From JBJMQS01 sp045802605 (GTDB taxonomy: Bacteria; Planctomycetota; Planctomycetia; Gemmatales; Gemmataceae): a stretch of 64,000 bases of DNA. A model generated the notes under the pieces. That model was not told the origin of the DNA. It did not search any database and saw nothing but the letters and a program-made list of their open reading frames with translations. Shown in pieces: positions 9,602-18,422 of the stretch. Location: positions 60,525 to 124,524 of the forward strand of contig JBJMQS010000001.1 in the NCBI GenBank assembly GCA_045802605.1, given 5' to 3'. Each line of letters opens with the position of its first letter. Within the stretch, counting starts at the first letter, position 1. The position numbers and the translations under genes are program-made.

Positions 9602-10063
9602 TTAACCATGTGCCGGGGCCCGGTAGGAGCCGGCTTCGGAACGGAATGCGATGGCGACGCGGTTCCAGGCGTTGATGGCCGCGATGGCCCACGTGAGGTC
9701 GGCCAGTTCCTTTTCCGAGAAATGGCCGCGGACCTTGTCGTAGATCGCGTCCGGAGCGTGCCCATCGGTGATGTTCGTCAGGGCTTCAGTCCACGCCAAC
9801 GCGGCCCGTTCCCGGTCGATGTAGTAGGAGGCTTCGCGCCAAGCGTTCAGTCCATAGAGCCGCGGCTCGCTTTCGCCGGCCGCGCGGGCATCCTTCCAGT
9901 GCATGTCGATGCAATAGGCGCAGCCATTGATCTGCGATGCCCGCAGTTTCACCATGTGCAGCAATGTCTTGTCGAAGCCGCTCTCACGAAGGTAGGTCTC
10001 CAAAGACGACATCGCTTTGAAGCTGCCTGGCGCGACCTTCCAATATTCCATCCGCGATTTCAT
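9602..10063 (-). CDS. Carboxymuconolactone decarboxylase / AhpD-like protein
   Basis: 153 residues, typical for the family. The catalytic motif CAYCIDMHW gives C48, C51 and H55 in the Cys-x2-Cys-x3-His arrangement of AhpD-type peroxidases. It sits in an all-helical sequence with the family's LAWTEALTNI helix. Family members reduce peroxides or handle reactive aldehydes in the cytoplasm with a thiol relay. It is a single gene; upstream is a plausible AAGGAGACGGGAC ribosome site. The exact substrate cannot be told from sequence. Confidence 0.9.
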   Translation of the reverse strand: MKSRMEYWKVAPGSFKAMSSLETYLRESGFDKTLLHMVKLRASQINGCAYCIDMHWKDARAAGESEPRLYGLNAWREASYYIDRERAALAWTEALTNITDGHAPDAIYDKVRGHFSEKELADLTWAIAAINAWNRVAIAFRSEAGSYRAPAHG

Positions 10064-10232
10064 GTCCCGTCTCCTTTATCACACTTGGTTCCGCAACTTC
10101 AAACACGTCCACTGATTCGTGCCTGACCGCGCACTATCTCATTAAGTCAGATCGGCGCGAACGGCGAGGTGCATCCTTTGGATGACCAAAGCCGCATATC
10201 ACCCAAAGTAGTTGCGCTGCGATAATCTCAGT

Positions 10233-10727
10233 TCAGGCCCGCCAGTAACTGATGAACCCATTGCCGGCGTTGCTCATGCTCGCATTGCTCGCCAGCATCG
10301 CGGCACTGTCGAACACGAACAAGGCAACGCCCGTAGCCGACGTCCAGGCCCGCCATCGGCACAGATACGAGAACGCAAGCAACGGTGGGATCAACACCAG
10401 TGCCCCTCGGATAACCGCCCACTGATTCTCCACGAACAACAAGGGCTCGAACAGCATCATTGCAACGATGTACAGCAAACAGGCAATTCCGACCGCCCTC
10501 GGGTACCCCATCACATCTCTATCGCCGTCGCGTAACGGTGCGATCGAGCCGACCAATAGTAGCACGACAGCGACACCAGCTACTGCTGTGTAAGCGTTCG
10601 GCGGCTTGCCAGGGTAGTATTCCCGGCCCCACCAACAGCCGAGGATGACGACCGCCACTTGCACCGTCGCCACGGATAGCTTCCGGCGGTTACTCAAGAA
10701 TTCGCCTCCCATGAGGAAATTCACCAT
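10233..10727 (-). CDS. Small multi-pass membrane protein, unknown
   Basis: Up to 164 residues with about four hydrophobic helices (VATVQVAVVILGCWWG; YTAVAGVAVVLLLVGS; VGIACLLYIVAMMLF; ALVLIPPLLAFSYL). The first ATG is at 10727, but a strong GGAGG lies inside that frame seven bases before a TTG at 10697, so the true product may begin SNRRKLSV. No family recognised. Its base composition is slightly lower in GC than its neighbours. The flanks at 10064-10232 and 10728-10789 hold nothing recognisable. Confidence 0.6.
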   Translation of the reverse strand: MVNFLMGGEFLSNRRKLSVATVQVAVVILGCWWGREYYPGKPPNAYTAVAGVAVVLLLVGSIAPLRDGDRDVMGYPRAVGIACLLYIVAMMLFEPLLFVENQWAVIRGALVLIPPLLAFSYLCRWRAWTSATGVALFVFDSAAMLASNASMSNAGNGFISYWRA

Positions 10728-10789
10728 TCGAGTTTAGGACGCGTGGGACGTCAGCAGACTCACCAAACGCCAAGATAATTTTAGTGTCG

Positions 10790-11551
10790 TTACTTGGACT
10801 GTTGCCGAGTGGTAATCACGTCGGAATCGGCTCGGTCATTTTCGGTGTACACCAGCGGCGGGTAGCACGCATAGGCATTGAGGTCGGCATAGTGCCGGTT
10901 CATCGTGGCTGACATCGCGAAGTTGCCGACCATTCGGTCGATCGCGCGAATGAAGATCGACTCATTCGTGAGTGGAAAACACAATTCCAACAGACTTTTT
11001 GCGCCCTTCGGCGAAACCGAATAGCACACCAAGGCAAATGCACCGATCAGGCGCAACGGAACCACGTCATAAGCTTGTTCCCGAAAGGCCGGGATGCGCT
11101 GGCGGAGCGTGAGTGGATCAAACGTAGTCACGGCGTCTTGCAAACTGCCAAATAGCTTGACGTGGAGGAAGGAATCCATGTTCCAGCCCCACAGAATCAG
11201 ATCCCAGTCGGCCGGCAATCGTTGCAAAACACCCGAAGCCTTCTGGGCAAAACTCCGATTGAACAAGGCATCATCTTCGGCGACCGTCAACACGACCTGC
11301 TCGCTCGCGGCTCGTTCCCAAAGCAATTTGTGCGACAACGCATTGCCAAGTGCGCCCGGAGTAAATTTCTTCAATGGCTCTTGGATTACCCGGTCGCGAA
11401 TCAAATCCTCGTTGCAAAGCTCCGCACCAACGATCCCCTCAACTCGTTCGAATCTTGCCAGTCCCTGATTTTCTTTCAGGAACCTCTCTCGGCGATCGAC
11501 TCGCCGGGCGAGGTTGAGGTAATGAACGGTGATGAGCTGCGGATCCGTCAT
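10790..11551 (-). CDS. Glycosyltransferase family 25-like protein
   Basis: 253 residues from the ATG at 11551, chosen because AGGTGA lies eight bases upstream; a longer frame to 11623 lacks a ribosome site. Family signs are the opening VHYLNLARRVDRRERF, the GALGNALSHKLLWERAASE segment and AEDDALF, the acidic nucleotide-sugar/metal motif of GT25. Such enzymes add sugars to lipopolysaccharide, or hexoses to proteins. The acceptor here is unknown. It follows two small genes on the same strand and may share their transcript. Confidence 0.8.
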   Translation of the reverse strand: MTDPQLITVHYLNLARRVDRRERFLKENQGLARFERVEGIVGAELCNEDLIRDRVIQEPLKKFTPGALGNALSHKLLWERAASEQVVLTVAEDDALFNRSFAQKASGVLQRLPADWDLILWGWNMDSFLHVKLFGSLQDAVTTFDPLTLRQRIPAFREQAYDVVPLRLIGAFALVCYSVSPKGAKSLLELCFPLTNESIFIRAIDRMVGNFAMSATMNRHYADLNAYACYPPLVYTENDRADSDVITTRQQSK

Positions 11552-11582
11552 TGGCTCACCTGCCGAGTTGGGGAACTGATGG

Positions 11583-11858
11583 CTAGCTGACGGTAATCTC
11601 AACCACCGTTTCGAGGTCCACACCGACCCAAGCCTCCTCGGAGACTCGGCCGACGGTCACCTCAACCTTACCAAGTGGGGCCTCGACCGAGGCTGTGCCG
11701 TCCTTGTCAGTGACGGCGGACTTTCCACCTCAGACAAAGCCGCACCCGCGGACCATCACCTGCTGGTCATTGCACGGGCGGCCATTGCGCCGCCGGACAA
11801 TCACTGTCAGCAACCCTTTCAGGAGAACATCGCCGTCCAAGGGAGACCATTCGCTCAT
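11583..11858 (-). pseudogene. Small beta-domain protein interrupted by an in-frame TGA
   Basis: The frame opens with ATG at 11858 and reads MSEWSPLDGDVLLKGL for 43 codons to a TGA at 11732-11730. The same frame then continues for 48 sense codons (GGKSAVTDKDGTASVEAPLG...) to a TAG at 11585-11583. The two halves read as one carboxypeptidase-regulatory-like beta domain: a G-x-P turn and cysteines before the stop, and the VTDKDGTASVEAP strand pair after it. So it is either a nonsense-mutated gene, a sequence error, or a read-through case. It lies between the zinc-ribbon gene and the glycosyltransferase gene on the same strand. Confidence 0.6.
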
Positions 11859-11922
11859 CGTTAGTCCCTCCGTCGCCGCACGATCAAGCTCACCGTCTTA
11901 TGAAATGTTCAACACTTACAAT

Positions 11923-12264
11923 TTACTCGGCCGACCGCCCGGAAAGCCAGCCGCGCCGTTTGTGCCGCGCCAGGGTTTCAGCGTAACAGCCGGTGCAATA
12001 CAGCTTCCAATCGGCGAGCGCGTCGCCCCGGTCCGTCCAGCCCCGATCCTCATCGAGCACTGCATCGCATGCCTCGCACCACGCCTGGGCCGGCTCCTCA
12101 GATTCGGTCTTGATCGCCCAGTACCCCAAGCCAGTGCCCTCGCGCAAGTGCCGGCAGATACTGCAGTAGGCCGTGACCCCATGCCGAGCGCAATGGATCG
12201 CCAACGGGTGCGTCTCCGGAACTTGCTTGGGTCGCCGCGCCACGAATCCTCCCCCCCGAAACAT
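11923..12264 (-). CDS. Zinc-ribbon hypothetical protein
   Basis: About 113 residues from the ATG at 12264, preceded by GGTGAG; a GTG seven codons later has an even stronger purine run and could be the start instead. It has paired cysteines (CARHG...CSIC, CEAC, CTGC) that suggest one or two zinc sites, and a basic C-terminus (LARHKRRGWLSG). Conserved-looking His and Trp residues separate the pairs. Family not recognised. Likely cotranscribed with the interrupted gene and the glycosyltransferase gene downstream. Confidence 0.65.
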   Translation of the reverse strand: MFRGGGFVARRPKQVPETHPLAIHCARHGVTAYCSICRHLREGTGLGYWAIKTESEEPAQAWCEACDAVLDEDRGWTDRGDALADWKLYCTGCYAETLARHKRRGWLSGRSAE

Positions 12265-12301
12265 GAAGCTCACCGGCCTGCAACGACCGACTGCGTTCAA
12301 A

Positions 12302-12814
12302 CTACACGCTATCTTCGTCGGGGGCAGGTGTAGTTAGTGTTTCCGACGAACTCGTTTGCTTCTTGCGCAGGCGCAAAACTGTAAGCACCAAAGCGATCGT
12401 GGCGGGCACGCCGAACAGCAACACCGCTTCGGATGGATACAGAAACGGATGCTCGATGCCTTTGACTCGAGGCGGAGTGACATCGAACAAACCGAAGACC
12501 CACAAGAGCGCTAAGCTGCCGACAAAGACCAAAGCGAGTGTGCGGGGAAATGAGTGTTTTGTCGAAGGCGCGTAATTGGCCCAGCCCGCGCATGCAGCGA
12601 ATACTGAGCATACCAAGGTGATACGAGGCAACCAGCTCAGAACGTCCTTGAGATCGTATTCGCGGTCAACCATCGAAGTCTTGGTCATCGCCCACCGACA
12701 AAGGAGACACCCAAACGATAGACCCACCGCCAAACCCGCGCTCGCCACTGCCGCCACGCCCGCAGCGATCAAGCCGCGGGAGACTCTCAGGGTTGGAGGG
12801 TTAGGGGCGTGCAC
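12302..12814 (-). CDS. Four-helix membrane protein, unknown
   Basis: 170 residues with about four hydrophobic helices (AAGVAAVASAGLAVGLSFG; ITLVCSVFAACAGW; TLALVFVGSLALLWVFG; LLFGVPATIALVLTVL) and a charged, Ser/Thr-rich C-terminus. No family recognised. It ends just upstream of the zinc-ribbon gene and probably starts the same short transcript. Its GC is a little below the local average. Confidence 0.6.
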   Translation of the reverse strand: MHAPNPPTLRVSRGLIAAGVAAVASAGLAVGLSFGCLLCRWAMTKTSMVDREYDLKDVLSWLPRITLVCSVFAACAGWANYAPSTKHSFPRTLALVFVGSLALLWVFGLFDVTPPRVKGIEHPFLYPSEAVLLFGVPATIALVLTVLRLRKKQTSSSETLTTPAPDEDSV

Positions 12815-12883
12815 TGGGGCTTTCTCGTTATCGCGACCACTGACAAGATGGGCACACGAACTTTTATTGCCTCGAGCATTCTC

Positions 12884-13613
12884 TCAAGGGGACGTCACTT
12901 TCAGCGGAGCCTCAAAAGTCGCTGTCTTCTTGCTAATTCGATCGGTAACGGTCATGCGAACGACGAAGTCACCCGGCCTCGTTAGTACGCACAGGCTTGA
13001 ATTGCGTCCTTTTGCCTTCCTGATCAAAGACCTCTACCGTCACGTCACTTTCAAGCTTCCCATCCGCGCGCTCGAAGCCGATAATCCACATGCGGTAGTG
13101 AAGCGCTAGGCCAACGACACCGCTAACCGGTGCCGGAACCGTGAATTTGTTGTCGTAGAAAAACTGGGGCGACACGATGGCGAATTCGGTCGTCTTTAGA
13201 TGAATTTTCCTTTCGAACCCCGTCTCCTCCGCTGAGACGTTATCCCTATAAGTCACCTTGAAAAGGTATTCGCCGGCACTCAATGACTCCGGCAAAAAGA
13301 AAGCCAAAACGTTGGGCAAGGGGTCAATGCCGAATGCCATGGAGCCCTTGAAGGGCAGTTTTTCCGATTTCACCTCCTTGCCCTGCGCATCCAGCAAAGC
13401 CCAGATGCAATTGACATCAAGCGTCCCGTCGTTGGCTTTGGCGCCCTTGACATTGAAGCGGAATACCACCTCGTCGAATGGGTAGAATTCGAGTGTCTTG
13501 CGGACAGGTCCGAGTCTGCCGTAGCAAGCCTCGATCTTCTCGACTTCCAACTTGCCAAAAGCCGGCGAAGTCACCATTAGTAGTAGCACCGTCACCAAAG
13601 ACCCGCGGCGCAT
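12884..13613 (-). pseudogene. Exported hypothetical protein with a C-terminal frameshift
   Basis: The uninterrupted frame from ATG 13613 encodes 214 residues with a signal peptide (LVTVLLLMVTSPAFG) and ends ...PVRTNEAG at a TGA near 12969. Immediately after, a different frame continues naturally as GDFVVRMTVTDRISKKTATF and ends at a TGA at 12886-12884 (about 30 more residues ending in KVTSP). The join falls in a GCCGGGTGAC stretch, so one missing base in the G run would restore it. It is thus a frameshifted gene or a sequencing error. The protein looks like a beta-sandwich domain of the periplasm; function unknown. Confidence 0.65.
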
Positions 13614-13666
13614 AAACTCACCTCATATTTTGGTAATCAATCCGGCTAATTTTGCCGCCTCTCCGT

Positions 13667-14521
13667 TCACTCCCCCGCTGGCGGCCCGCCCAGTATCTCC
13701 GGCTTGCCGAACAACTGCAGATCCACTTGGCCGCGGACTTCGCTTTCGACGAGGCGCACGCGGGATTCCACTTCGCGCAGCTTCGCTTGCATGACGCCGA
13801 GCTTCGCTTCCATGTCGTCACGCTCTTTCGGGCGCGGCACCTCCGGGTAGCCGAGTTGCCGCTGCAGCGCGGCAAACAGATACAACGGGTCCCGGCCACG
13901 GTTCGCCCGGGCGATCTTGCCTTCCTTCTCGCCGAAGAGCGGCGGCAACGGCGGTTGATACGTCGGGTCGGTGCGTCGCTCGTCGGTGACGTACATTTCC
14001 GAGCGCACGAAAATCAAGTCGGCGAAATCGACCGAACCAACCCGCGAGCGCACTTGATCGATGTACTTCGCCCAATCCGGATCAAAGAGCGGATCGGCCG
14101 CCATCGACGTGAGGCCTTCGTCGTAACCCAAGCGGTTGCGGGCCAAGCTCTCGAATTGGTACACGAACAAGCCCGGCTTGGTCGGCCCGGCCGCACGGTA
14201 CTGCGCCTCGCGCTCCAAGACCAACAGCGCGGTGTTGGTCGTGAAGCGTACGTTGTCCGCTTCCGCCTGCCGGATCACGAACGCCTGGAACGGCGTGAAA
14301 TAGTGCCCGAGCCGGCCAAACCCGCTGGCAAGTGAACCCGTGTGCTTCAGCTCGGTGGCGAGGAACTGAATCGCCATCGGCAACCGGGTGGTGGCGAGGA
14401 TCTCCTCGTGCAACCGCTCGAGGATTTCCTGGGCCGCGAGTGCGTCGGCCACCCGCTCCCGGAACGCCCGGAAAAAATAAACCTGCTCGATGTACTCTTC
14501 GCGATCGAGAATTGCGGCCAT
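13667..14521 (-). CDS. Hypothetical protein with C-terminal coiled coil
   Basis: 284 residues from the ATG at 14521 (MAAILDREEYIEQ); the longer frame upstream runs into a palindromic repeat and is not credible. A helical N-terminal two thirds contains HTGSLASGFGRLGHYFTPFQ and NTALLVLEREAQYR, and the last 60 residues form a heptad-like coiled coil (MEAKLGVMQAKLREVESRVR). It occurs next to an FHA-domain gene on the same strand, a pairing that might mean a shared signalling role, but I do not recognise the family. Confidence 0.65.
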   Translation of the reverse strand: MAAILDREEYIEQVYFFRAFRERVADALAAQEILERLHEEILATTRLPMAIQFLATELKHTGSLASGFGRLGHYFTPFQAFVIRQAEADNVRFTTNTALLVLEREAQYRAAGPTKPGLFVYQFESLARNRLGYDEGLTSMAADPLFDPDWAKYIDQVRSRVGSVDFADLIFVRSEMYVTDERRTDPTYQPPLPPLFGEKEGKIARANRGRDPLYLFAALQRQLGYPEVPRPKERDDMEAKLGVMQAKLREVESRVRLVESEVRGQVDLQLFGKPEILGGPPAGE

Positions 14522-14539
14522 GGATTTATTGTAATGCAA

Positions 14540-14632
14540 AAGAATTTGAACCGCCGAGAACGCCGAGAGCGCTGAGCAAATACCTTCTTGGTATTCTCTG
14601 CGCTCTCTGCGTTCTCCGCGGTTCAAATTCTT
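14540..14632. repeat. Family C palindrome, copy 1
   Basis: Inverted repeat with arms AAGAATTTGAACCGCCGAGA... and its complement, an ACGCxGAGAGCGCxGAG core and a 5-nt loop. Two further copies are at 43018-43092 and 47434-47514. It lies between two minus-strand genes; the stem could act as an attenuator or terminator. Confidence 0.8.
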
Positions 14633-14948
14633 AAGCGGATTTGCGGGCCTCCCCGGCGCCCGCCACCTCGATCACCACGCCGCCGATCCGCACGCGGTCG
14701 CCGGCATGCAAGTCGGCCTCCTGCACCCGGACGCCGTTGACGAAGGTGCCGTTGGTGCTCGCCAGGTCGATCACCCGCCAACCGGTCTCGGTGCGCACGA
14801 ACCGGCAATGTCGCCTGCTCACGTCGGGCATGGGCAGTTGGAGGTCGGCCTCGGAGTGCCGGCCCACCAGCAAGTTGTCCTTATTGGAATCAACGCGCGG
14901 GCTGTCGTTGGTGCCAACAAATCGCAGGATGTGAGGTTCTTCGGCCAT
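14631..14948 (-). CDS. FHA-domain protein
   Basis: 105 residues making up a single forkhead-associated domain, a phosphothreonine-binding module. Visible motifs are LLVGRHSEADLQL (with GR), DVSRRHCRF (SxxH) and LASTNGTFVNG (NG), in the right order and spacing. There is no second domain. Such stand-alone FHA proteins take part in Ser/Thr-kinase signalling; the partner kinase is not in the window. Divergent from the cysteine-rich protein gene. Its stop overlaps the family C palindrome. Confidence 0.9.
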   Translation of the reverse strand: MAEEPHILRFVGTNDSPRVDSNKDNLLVGRHSEADLQLPMPDVSRRHCRFVRTETGWRVIDLASTNGTFVNGVRVQEADLHAGDRVRIGGVVIEVAGAGEARKSA

Positions 14949-15214
14949 GGACAGCCCCCGGATCCGGAACGAGCGGGCATGACTCTATAATCGACCAACC
15001 GCGCCCGCGCAAAGAGCAACGTCCGAACACTTCGCCATCTTTGCCACACCCCATTCACTCCTACGACCGGTGCACCGGGCATCTCGCGCACAACCGCCAA
15101 GGTCGCAGCCATAATTTGTGTCTTCCCTGGTCCCCGCTGTTTTACCAAAGCCCGCAGTCGGTCAGAATTGTCGGACGGCTGACTCACACCAATTGTTTCA
15201 TGAGGAGACATCGC

Positions 15215-17266
15215 ATGAGGCTGGCACCGATTGCACGGGCGATGCTCGCGCTCGCCGCTCTCGGCTGGGGCGCGGTTGCCCAAGCGGCGCACTGCGGCGC
15301 GGCGGATTACCCTGACACTGTTGCTTGCAATGATCAATGCGCGTCCCCACCGGTGCGCTATCGGGTGAGTTATCAGCCGATCGTCGAGGAACATACCCAG
15401 ACTTGCTACCGGCCCGTCTACCAAACTGTCTGCACTCAGCAGGCTTACACGGTAATGCGGCCTGTCTATGAACAGCAGATGCGCGAAGAGATCGTGCCGT
15501 GTACCCGCAAGGTCGTTGAGTGTATCGACGTGCCGTACACCTACACGACCTGCCGGCCCGTCTACGAGCAGCACTTCCGCACCGAGCAATACTGCACCTG
15601 CCGTCCGGTCGTGCAGTGCTACCAGGTGCCGATCCACACATGCTCGTATCACCCGGTTTATGAGCAGCACTTCCGCCGTTGCGTGCAGACCTGCTACCGC
15701 CCGGTGACGCAGTGCTACCAAGTCGCGATCCCCTACTGCACTTATCACCCCGTCTACGAACAGCACGTCCGCTGTGTGCCGTACACGGTCTATCATCCGC
15801 AAGTGCAGTGCTACCAAGTCGCGATCCCGTACTGCACCTATCGGCCCTGCTATGAGCAGCATTGCCGGACTGAGCAGTACACCGTCTGCCGGCCCTGCGT
15901 GCAGGAGTACCAGGTGCCCGTGCACACCTGCTCCTACCACCCGGTGTACGAGCAGCATTGCCGGACCGAGCAGTACGTCGTGTGCAAGCCCGTCGTGCAG
16001 GAATACCAGGTGCAGATCCCGTATTGCACCTACAAGCCGTGCTACGAGCAGCACACCTGCACCGTGCCCGTCACACGCTACGTCACGGTGCAAGAGCCGC
16101 GGCAATACACCTACAAGACCGTCTGCCACGAGCCGTGCTGGACCGAAGAACCGGTGCAAGTGTGCTGCGGCGAGTGGGTGACCGAGCGGAACTACGTCCC
16201 CGGCCCGACGATCACGCGCTGCTGCCGTCAGCCCGGTTGCTGGACGTTCGATCCGTGCACCTGCTGCTCGCACTACTGCCCGGGTCCGGTGACCCAAGAG
16301 CAGGTGCAATGCCCCGGCCACTGGTGCTGCCGCAAGGTGTGGTGCCCCCGGACCGAAACGCACATGGTCCGCAAGTGCCACATGGTTTGCAAAGAGCAGT
16401 GCCACACTTGCAACTACACGGTGTGCAAGTGCGTGCCGGTGACCGAGTGCGTGCAGCATTGCTACACGACTTGCAAGATGGTTCGTGAAGACCACGTCCG
16501 CTGCGAGACGCGCCGCTGCTGCTACTCCGTGCCGGAAGTGCATTGCCGCCAGGTGCCGTATACCACGTGCCACATGGTCCGCCAGGATCATTGCCACTAC
16601 GTGACGCACCGCCGCTGCTACATGGTGCCGGAAGTGCACTGCCGTCAGGTGCCTTACACGACCTGCCACATGGTTCGGGAGAACCACGTACGGTACGAGA
16701 CTCGCCGTCACTGCTACGTGGTCCCCGAACAACGCGTGATGCAGATCCCGTATTGCACCTGCCACATGGTCCGCCAGAATCATGTGCGGTATGAGACGCG
16801 CCGCTGCTGCTACATGGTGCCCGAGTGCCGTGAGTACTGCGTGCCGTATTACACCTGTCACATGGTGCGTCAGGACCACTGCCACTACGAGACGCGGCAA
16901 TCGTGCCACTGGGTGCGCGAGGTTCACTGCCGTCAGGTGCCGTACTGCGTGTGCCGGATGATCCAAGAGTGCCACACGGCGGTGCGGAAGTGCTACCAGA
17001 CCCGCTGCGTGACCGAATGCGTGAAGGTCTGCAAGCCGTACTGCACCTGCCGGATGGAACCGATGACCTGCTACCGCACGGTCCCGGTCACCACCTGCTC
17101 GATGCAGCCGTACTGCGTCAGCTACAAGACCTGCCGCTACGTGCCGGTCTGCACGCCCTGCTGCGAGAGCGAATGCTGCTGTCCGACGAAGTGCTGCAGT
17201 TGGAAAGGCCTTTTCCAGCGTCGGCTATGCAACTCGTTAAGTTCCGGCTGCGAATGCGGTCAATAA
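15215..17266 (+). CDS. Very cysteine-rich exported repeat protein
   Basis: 683 residues from the ATG at 15215, chosen for its signal peptide (RLAPIARAMLALAALGWGAVAQA) and a GAGGAG ribosome site; longer upstream frames lack these. The mature protein is built from two repeat classes: about seven units of ~33 residues carrying PVYEQHxR, then CRPxVQxYQV, then CTY (15.4-16.1 kb), and about seven of ~33 carrying CHMVRxxH, YxTRR, CYxVPE and CRQVPY (16.4-17.0 kb). Cysteine is roughly one residue in seven, and Tyr, Val and His are also frequent. It resembles the Cys-rich YTV-type surface proteins described in Rhodopirellula; a disulfide-linked cell-envelope role is inference. It ends at a strong terminator. 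Confidence 0.85.
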   Translation: MRLAPIARAMLALAALGWGAVAQAAHCGAADYPDTVACNDQCASPPVRYRVSYQPIVEEHTQTCYRPVYQTVCTQQAYTVMRPVYEQQMREEIVPCTRKVVECIDVPYTYTTCRPVYEQHFRTEQYCTCRPVVQCYQVPIHTCSYHPVYEQHFRRCVQTCYRPVTQCYQVAIPYCTYHPVYEQHVRCVPYTVYHPQVQCYQVAIPYCTYRPCYEQHCRTEQYTVCRPCVQEYQVPVHTCSYHPVYEQHCRTEQYVVCKPVVQEYQVQIPYCTYKPCYEQHTCTVPVTRYVTVQEPRQYTYKTVCHEPCWTEEPVQVCCGEWVTERNYVPGPTITRCCRQPGCWTFDPCTCCSHYCPGPVTQEQVQCPGHWCCRKVWCPRTETHMVRKCHMVCKEQCHTCNYTVCKCVPVTECVQHCYTTCKMVREDHVRCETRRCCYSVPEVHCRQVPYTTCHMVRQDHCHYVTHRRCYMVPEVHCRQVPYTTCHMVRENHVRYETRRHCYVVPEQRVMQIPYCTCHMVRQNHVRYETRRCCYMVPECREYCVPYYTCHMVRQDHCHYETRQSCHWVREVHCRQVPYCVCRMIQECHTAVRKCYQTRCVTECVKVCKPYCTCRMEPMTCYRTVPVTTCSMQPYCVSYKTCRYVPVCTPCCESECCCPTKCCSWKGLFQRRLCNSLSSGCECGQ

Positions 17267-17284
17267 GTTAGGGAATGCCCCCAC

Positions 17285-17320
17285 AAGCCCACGGGTCGCA
17301 ACCCGTGGGCTTTTTTTTGT
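17285..17320 (+). terminator. Strong Rho-independent terminator
   Basis: GCCCACGGGT / ACCCGTGGGC 10-bp stem with a CGCA loop followed directly by eight T residues, about 20 bp after the stop of the cysteine-rich protein gene. Confidence 0.95.
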
Positions 17321-17321
17321 T

Positions 17322-17403
17322 TTGGCGAGCCGGGTTGCGTAAGCGCCCGGTGGTGTTTGACATGTGCAAGTGCACCGGGCGCTTACGCAACCCGGCTCGC
17401 CAA
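17322..17403. repeat. 31-bp perfect inverted repeat
   Basis: Arms 17322-17352 and 17373-17403 are exact complements of 31 bp (starting TTGGCGAGCCGGGTTGCGTA) around a 20-nt loop. It directly follows the terminator and precedes mqnA by 27 bp, so a stem here could lie in the mqnA leader. No other full copy is seen in the window. Confidence 0.85.
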
Positions 17404-17430
17404 GAATTGTCGCGGAAATAGGCTAAAACC

Positions 17431-18255
17431 ATGCACCCCAAACTCCGCATCGGCGCGGTCGAATACCTCAACGCCAAGCCGCTCATCTACGACCTCCAAC
17501 GCATCGCAGCCGATTGCGAGTTGATCCTCGATTTGCCCAGCCGGCTCGCCGATCGCCTCGCGGCCAACGACTTGGACGTCGCCCTCGTCCCCGTGATCGA
17601 ATACCTCCGCGCCGGCAACTACGCCCTCGTGCCCGACATCGCCATTGCCACCCGCGGCCCCGTGCTCAGCGTGACACTCTTCAGCAAAGTGCCCTGGAAA
17701 GAAATCCGCACCGTCGCTCTCGACGAAGGCTCGCGCACCAGCGCCGCCCTGGCCCAAGTGATCCTTCGCCGCCGGTACGACGTCCGTCCACGCTTCGAAC
17801 ATCTGCCGATCGATGCTGATCCCGAATCGGTGCCGACCGATGCCGTGCTCCTGATCGGCGACCGCGCGATGCACGCCTGCCTGGCCGGCCATCCGTACGC
17901 CTACGACCTCGGCGAAGAATGGGCCGACTGGACCGGCCTGCCCTTCCTCTTCGCTGTCTGGGCCGTGCGCCCCGGCGTGCCGCTCGACCGCGTCACCGCT
18001 GCGCTTCAAGATGCCAAAGCGCTCGGTCTCGCTAACGTCGGCACCATCGCCGAGCGCGAAGCGAAACGCCTCGGCCTCGGCGCCGGCTACTGCCGCCGCT
18101 ACCTTACCAACGTCATCCGCTACGACTTGGGCCCGCGCGAATTGGCGGGCCTGCGAAAGTTCAACACGTGGGCGACGGAGTTGGGGCTGATTCCGAAGGA
18201 CGCCGCCTGCGGCGACCCTACGGGTGCGCCCCTAAACAATCTCGCACCCGTTTAG
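17431..18255 (+). CDS. mqnA: Chorismate dehydratase MqnA (futalosine menaquinone pathway)
   Basis: 274 residues, the family's usual length. It converts chorismate to 3-enolpyruvylbenzoate, the first step of the futalosine route to menaquinone, in the cytoplasm. Visible family features are RIGAVEYLNAKPL at the N-terminus, the SRLADRLAANDLDVALVPVIEYL segment, DEGSRTSAALAQ, and GEEWADWTGLPFLFAVWAVR. This is the periplasmic-binding-protein-like MqnA/MqnD fold; the LNAKPL start and length favour MqnA. The partner gene mqnC lies 8 kb away on the other strand. No good ribosome site is seen just upstream. Confidence 0.9.
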   Translation: MHPKLRIGAVEYLNAKPLIYDLQRIAADCELILDLPSRLADRLAANDLDVALVPVIEYLRAGNYALVPDIAIATRGPVLSVTLFSKVPWKEIRTVALDEGSRTSAALAQVILRRRYDVRPRFEHLPIDADPESVPTDAVLLIGDRAMHACLAGHPYAYDLGEEWADWTGLPFLFAVWAVRPGVPLDRVTAALQDAKALGLANVGTIAEREAKRLGLGAGYCRRYLTNVIRYDLGPRELAGLRKFNTWATELGLIPKDAACGDPTGAPLNNLAPV

Positions 18256-18422
18256 CGCCTCATGCACTTTCTCATCGACGCGAGTTTGCCGCTCGGAGCG
18301 CGATCGACCACCGAAAAAAACCTCTGTTGCAACCCAAACTTTTCTTTGACAACGCCCCCGGAATATCGAATACCTTCCTGGGCCGCATTCACGCGGCTGT
18401 CACTTTTGCTGGCCCAGGTCCT

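Noticed and set aside
11730..11732. TGA as selenocysteine codon
   Set aside because: No Cys-to-Sec pattern or redox motif, no hairpin directly after it that I could recognise, and a simple nonsense mutation or error explains it.
14819..16975. A 718-residue minus-strand frame lying over the cysteine-rich protein gene
   Set aside because: It is antisense to a clearly coding repeat protein; its His/Ala/Leu-rich composition follows from the complement of the Cys/Tyr/Val codons, and it has no ribosome site or domain.
15300..17200. Regularly repeated DNA suggesting a CRISPR array or satellite
   Set aside because: The ~99-bp periodicity is due to coding repeats in the cysteine-rich protein; there are no short identical repeats with unique spacers. 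No CRISPR array is seen in the window.
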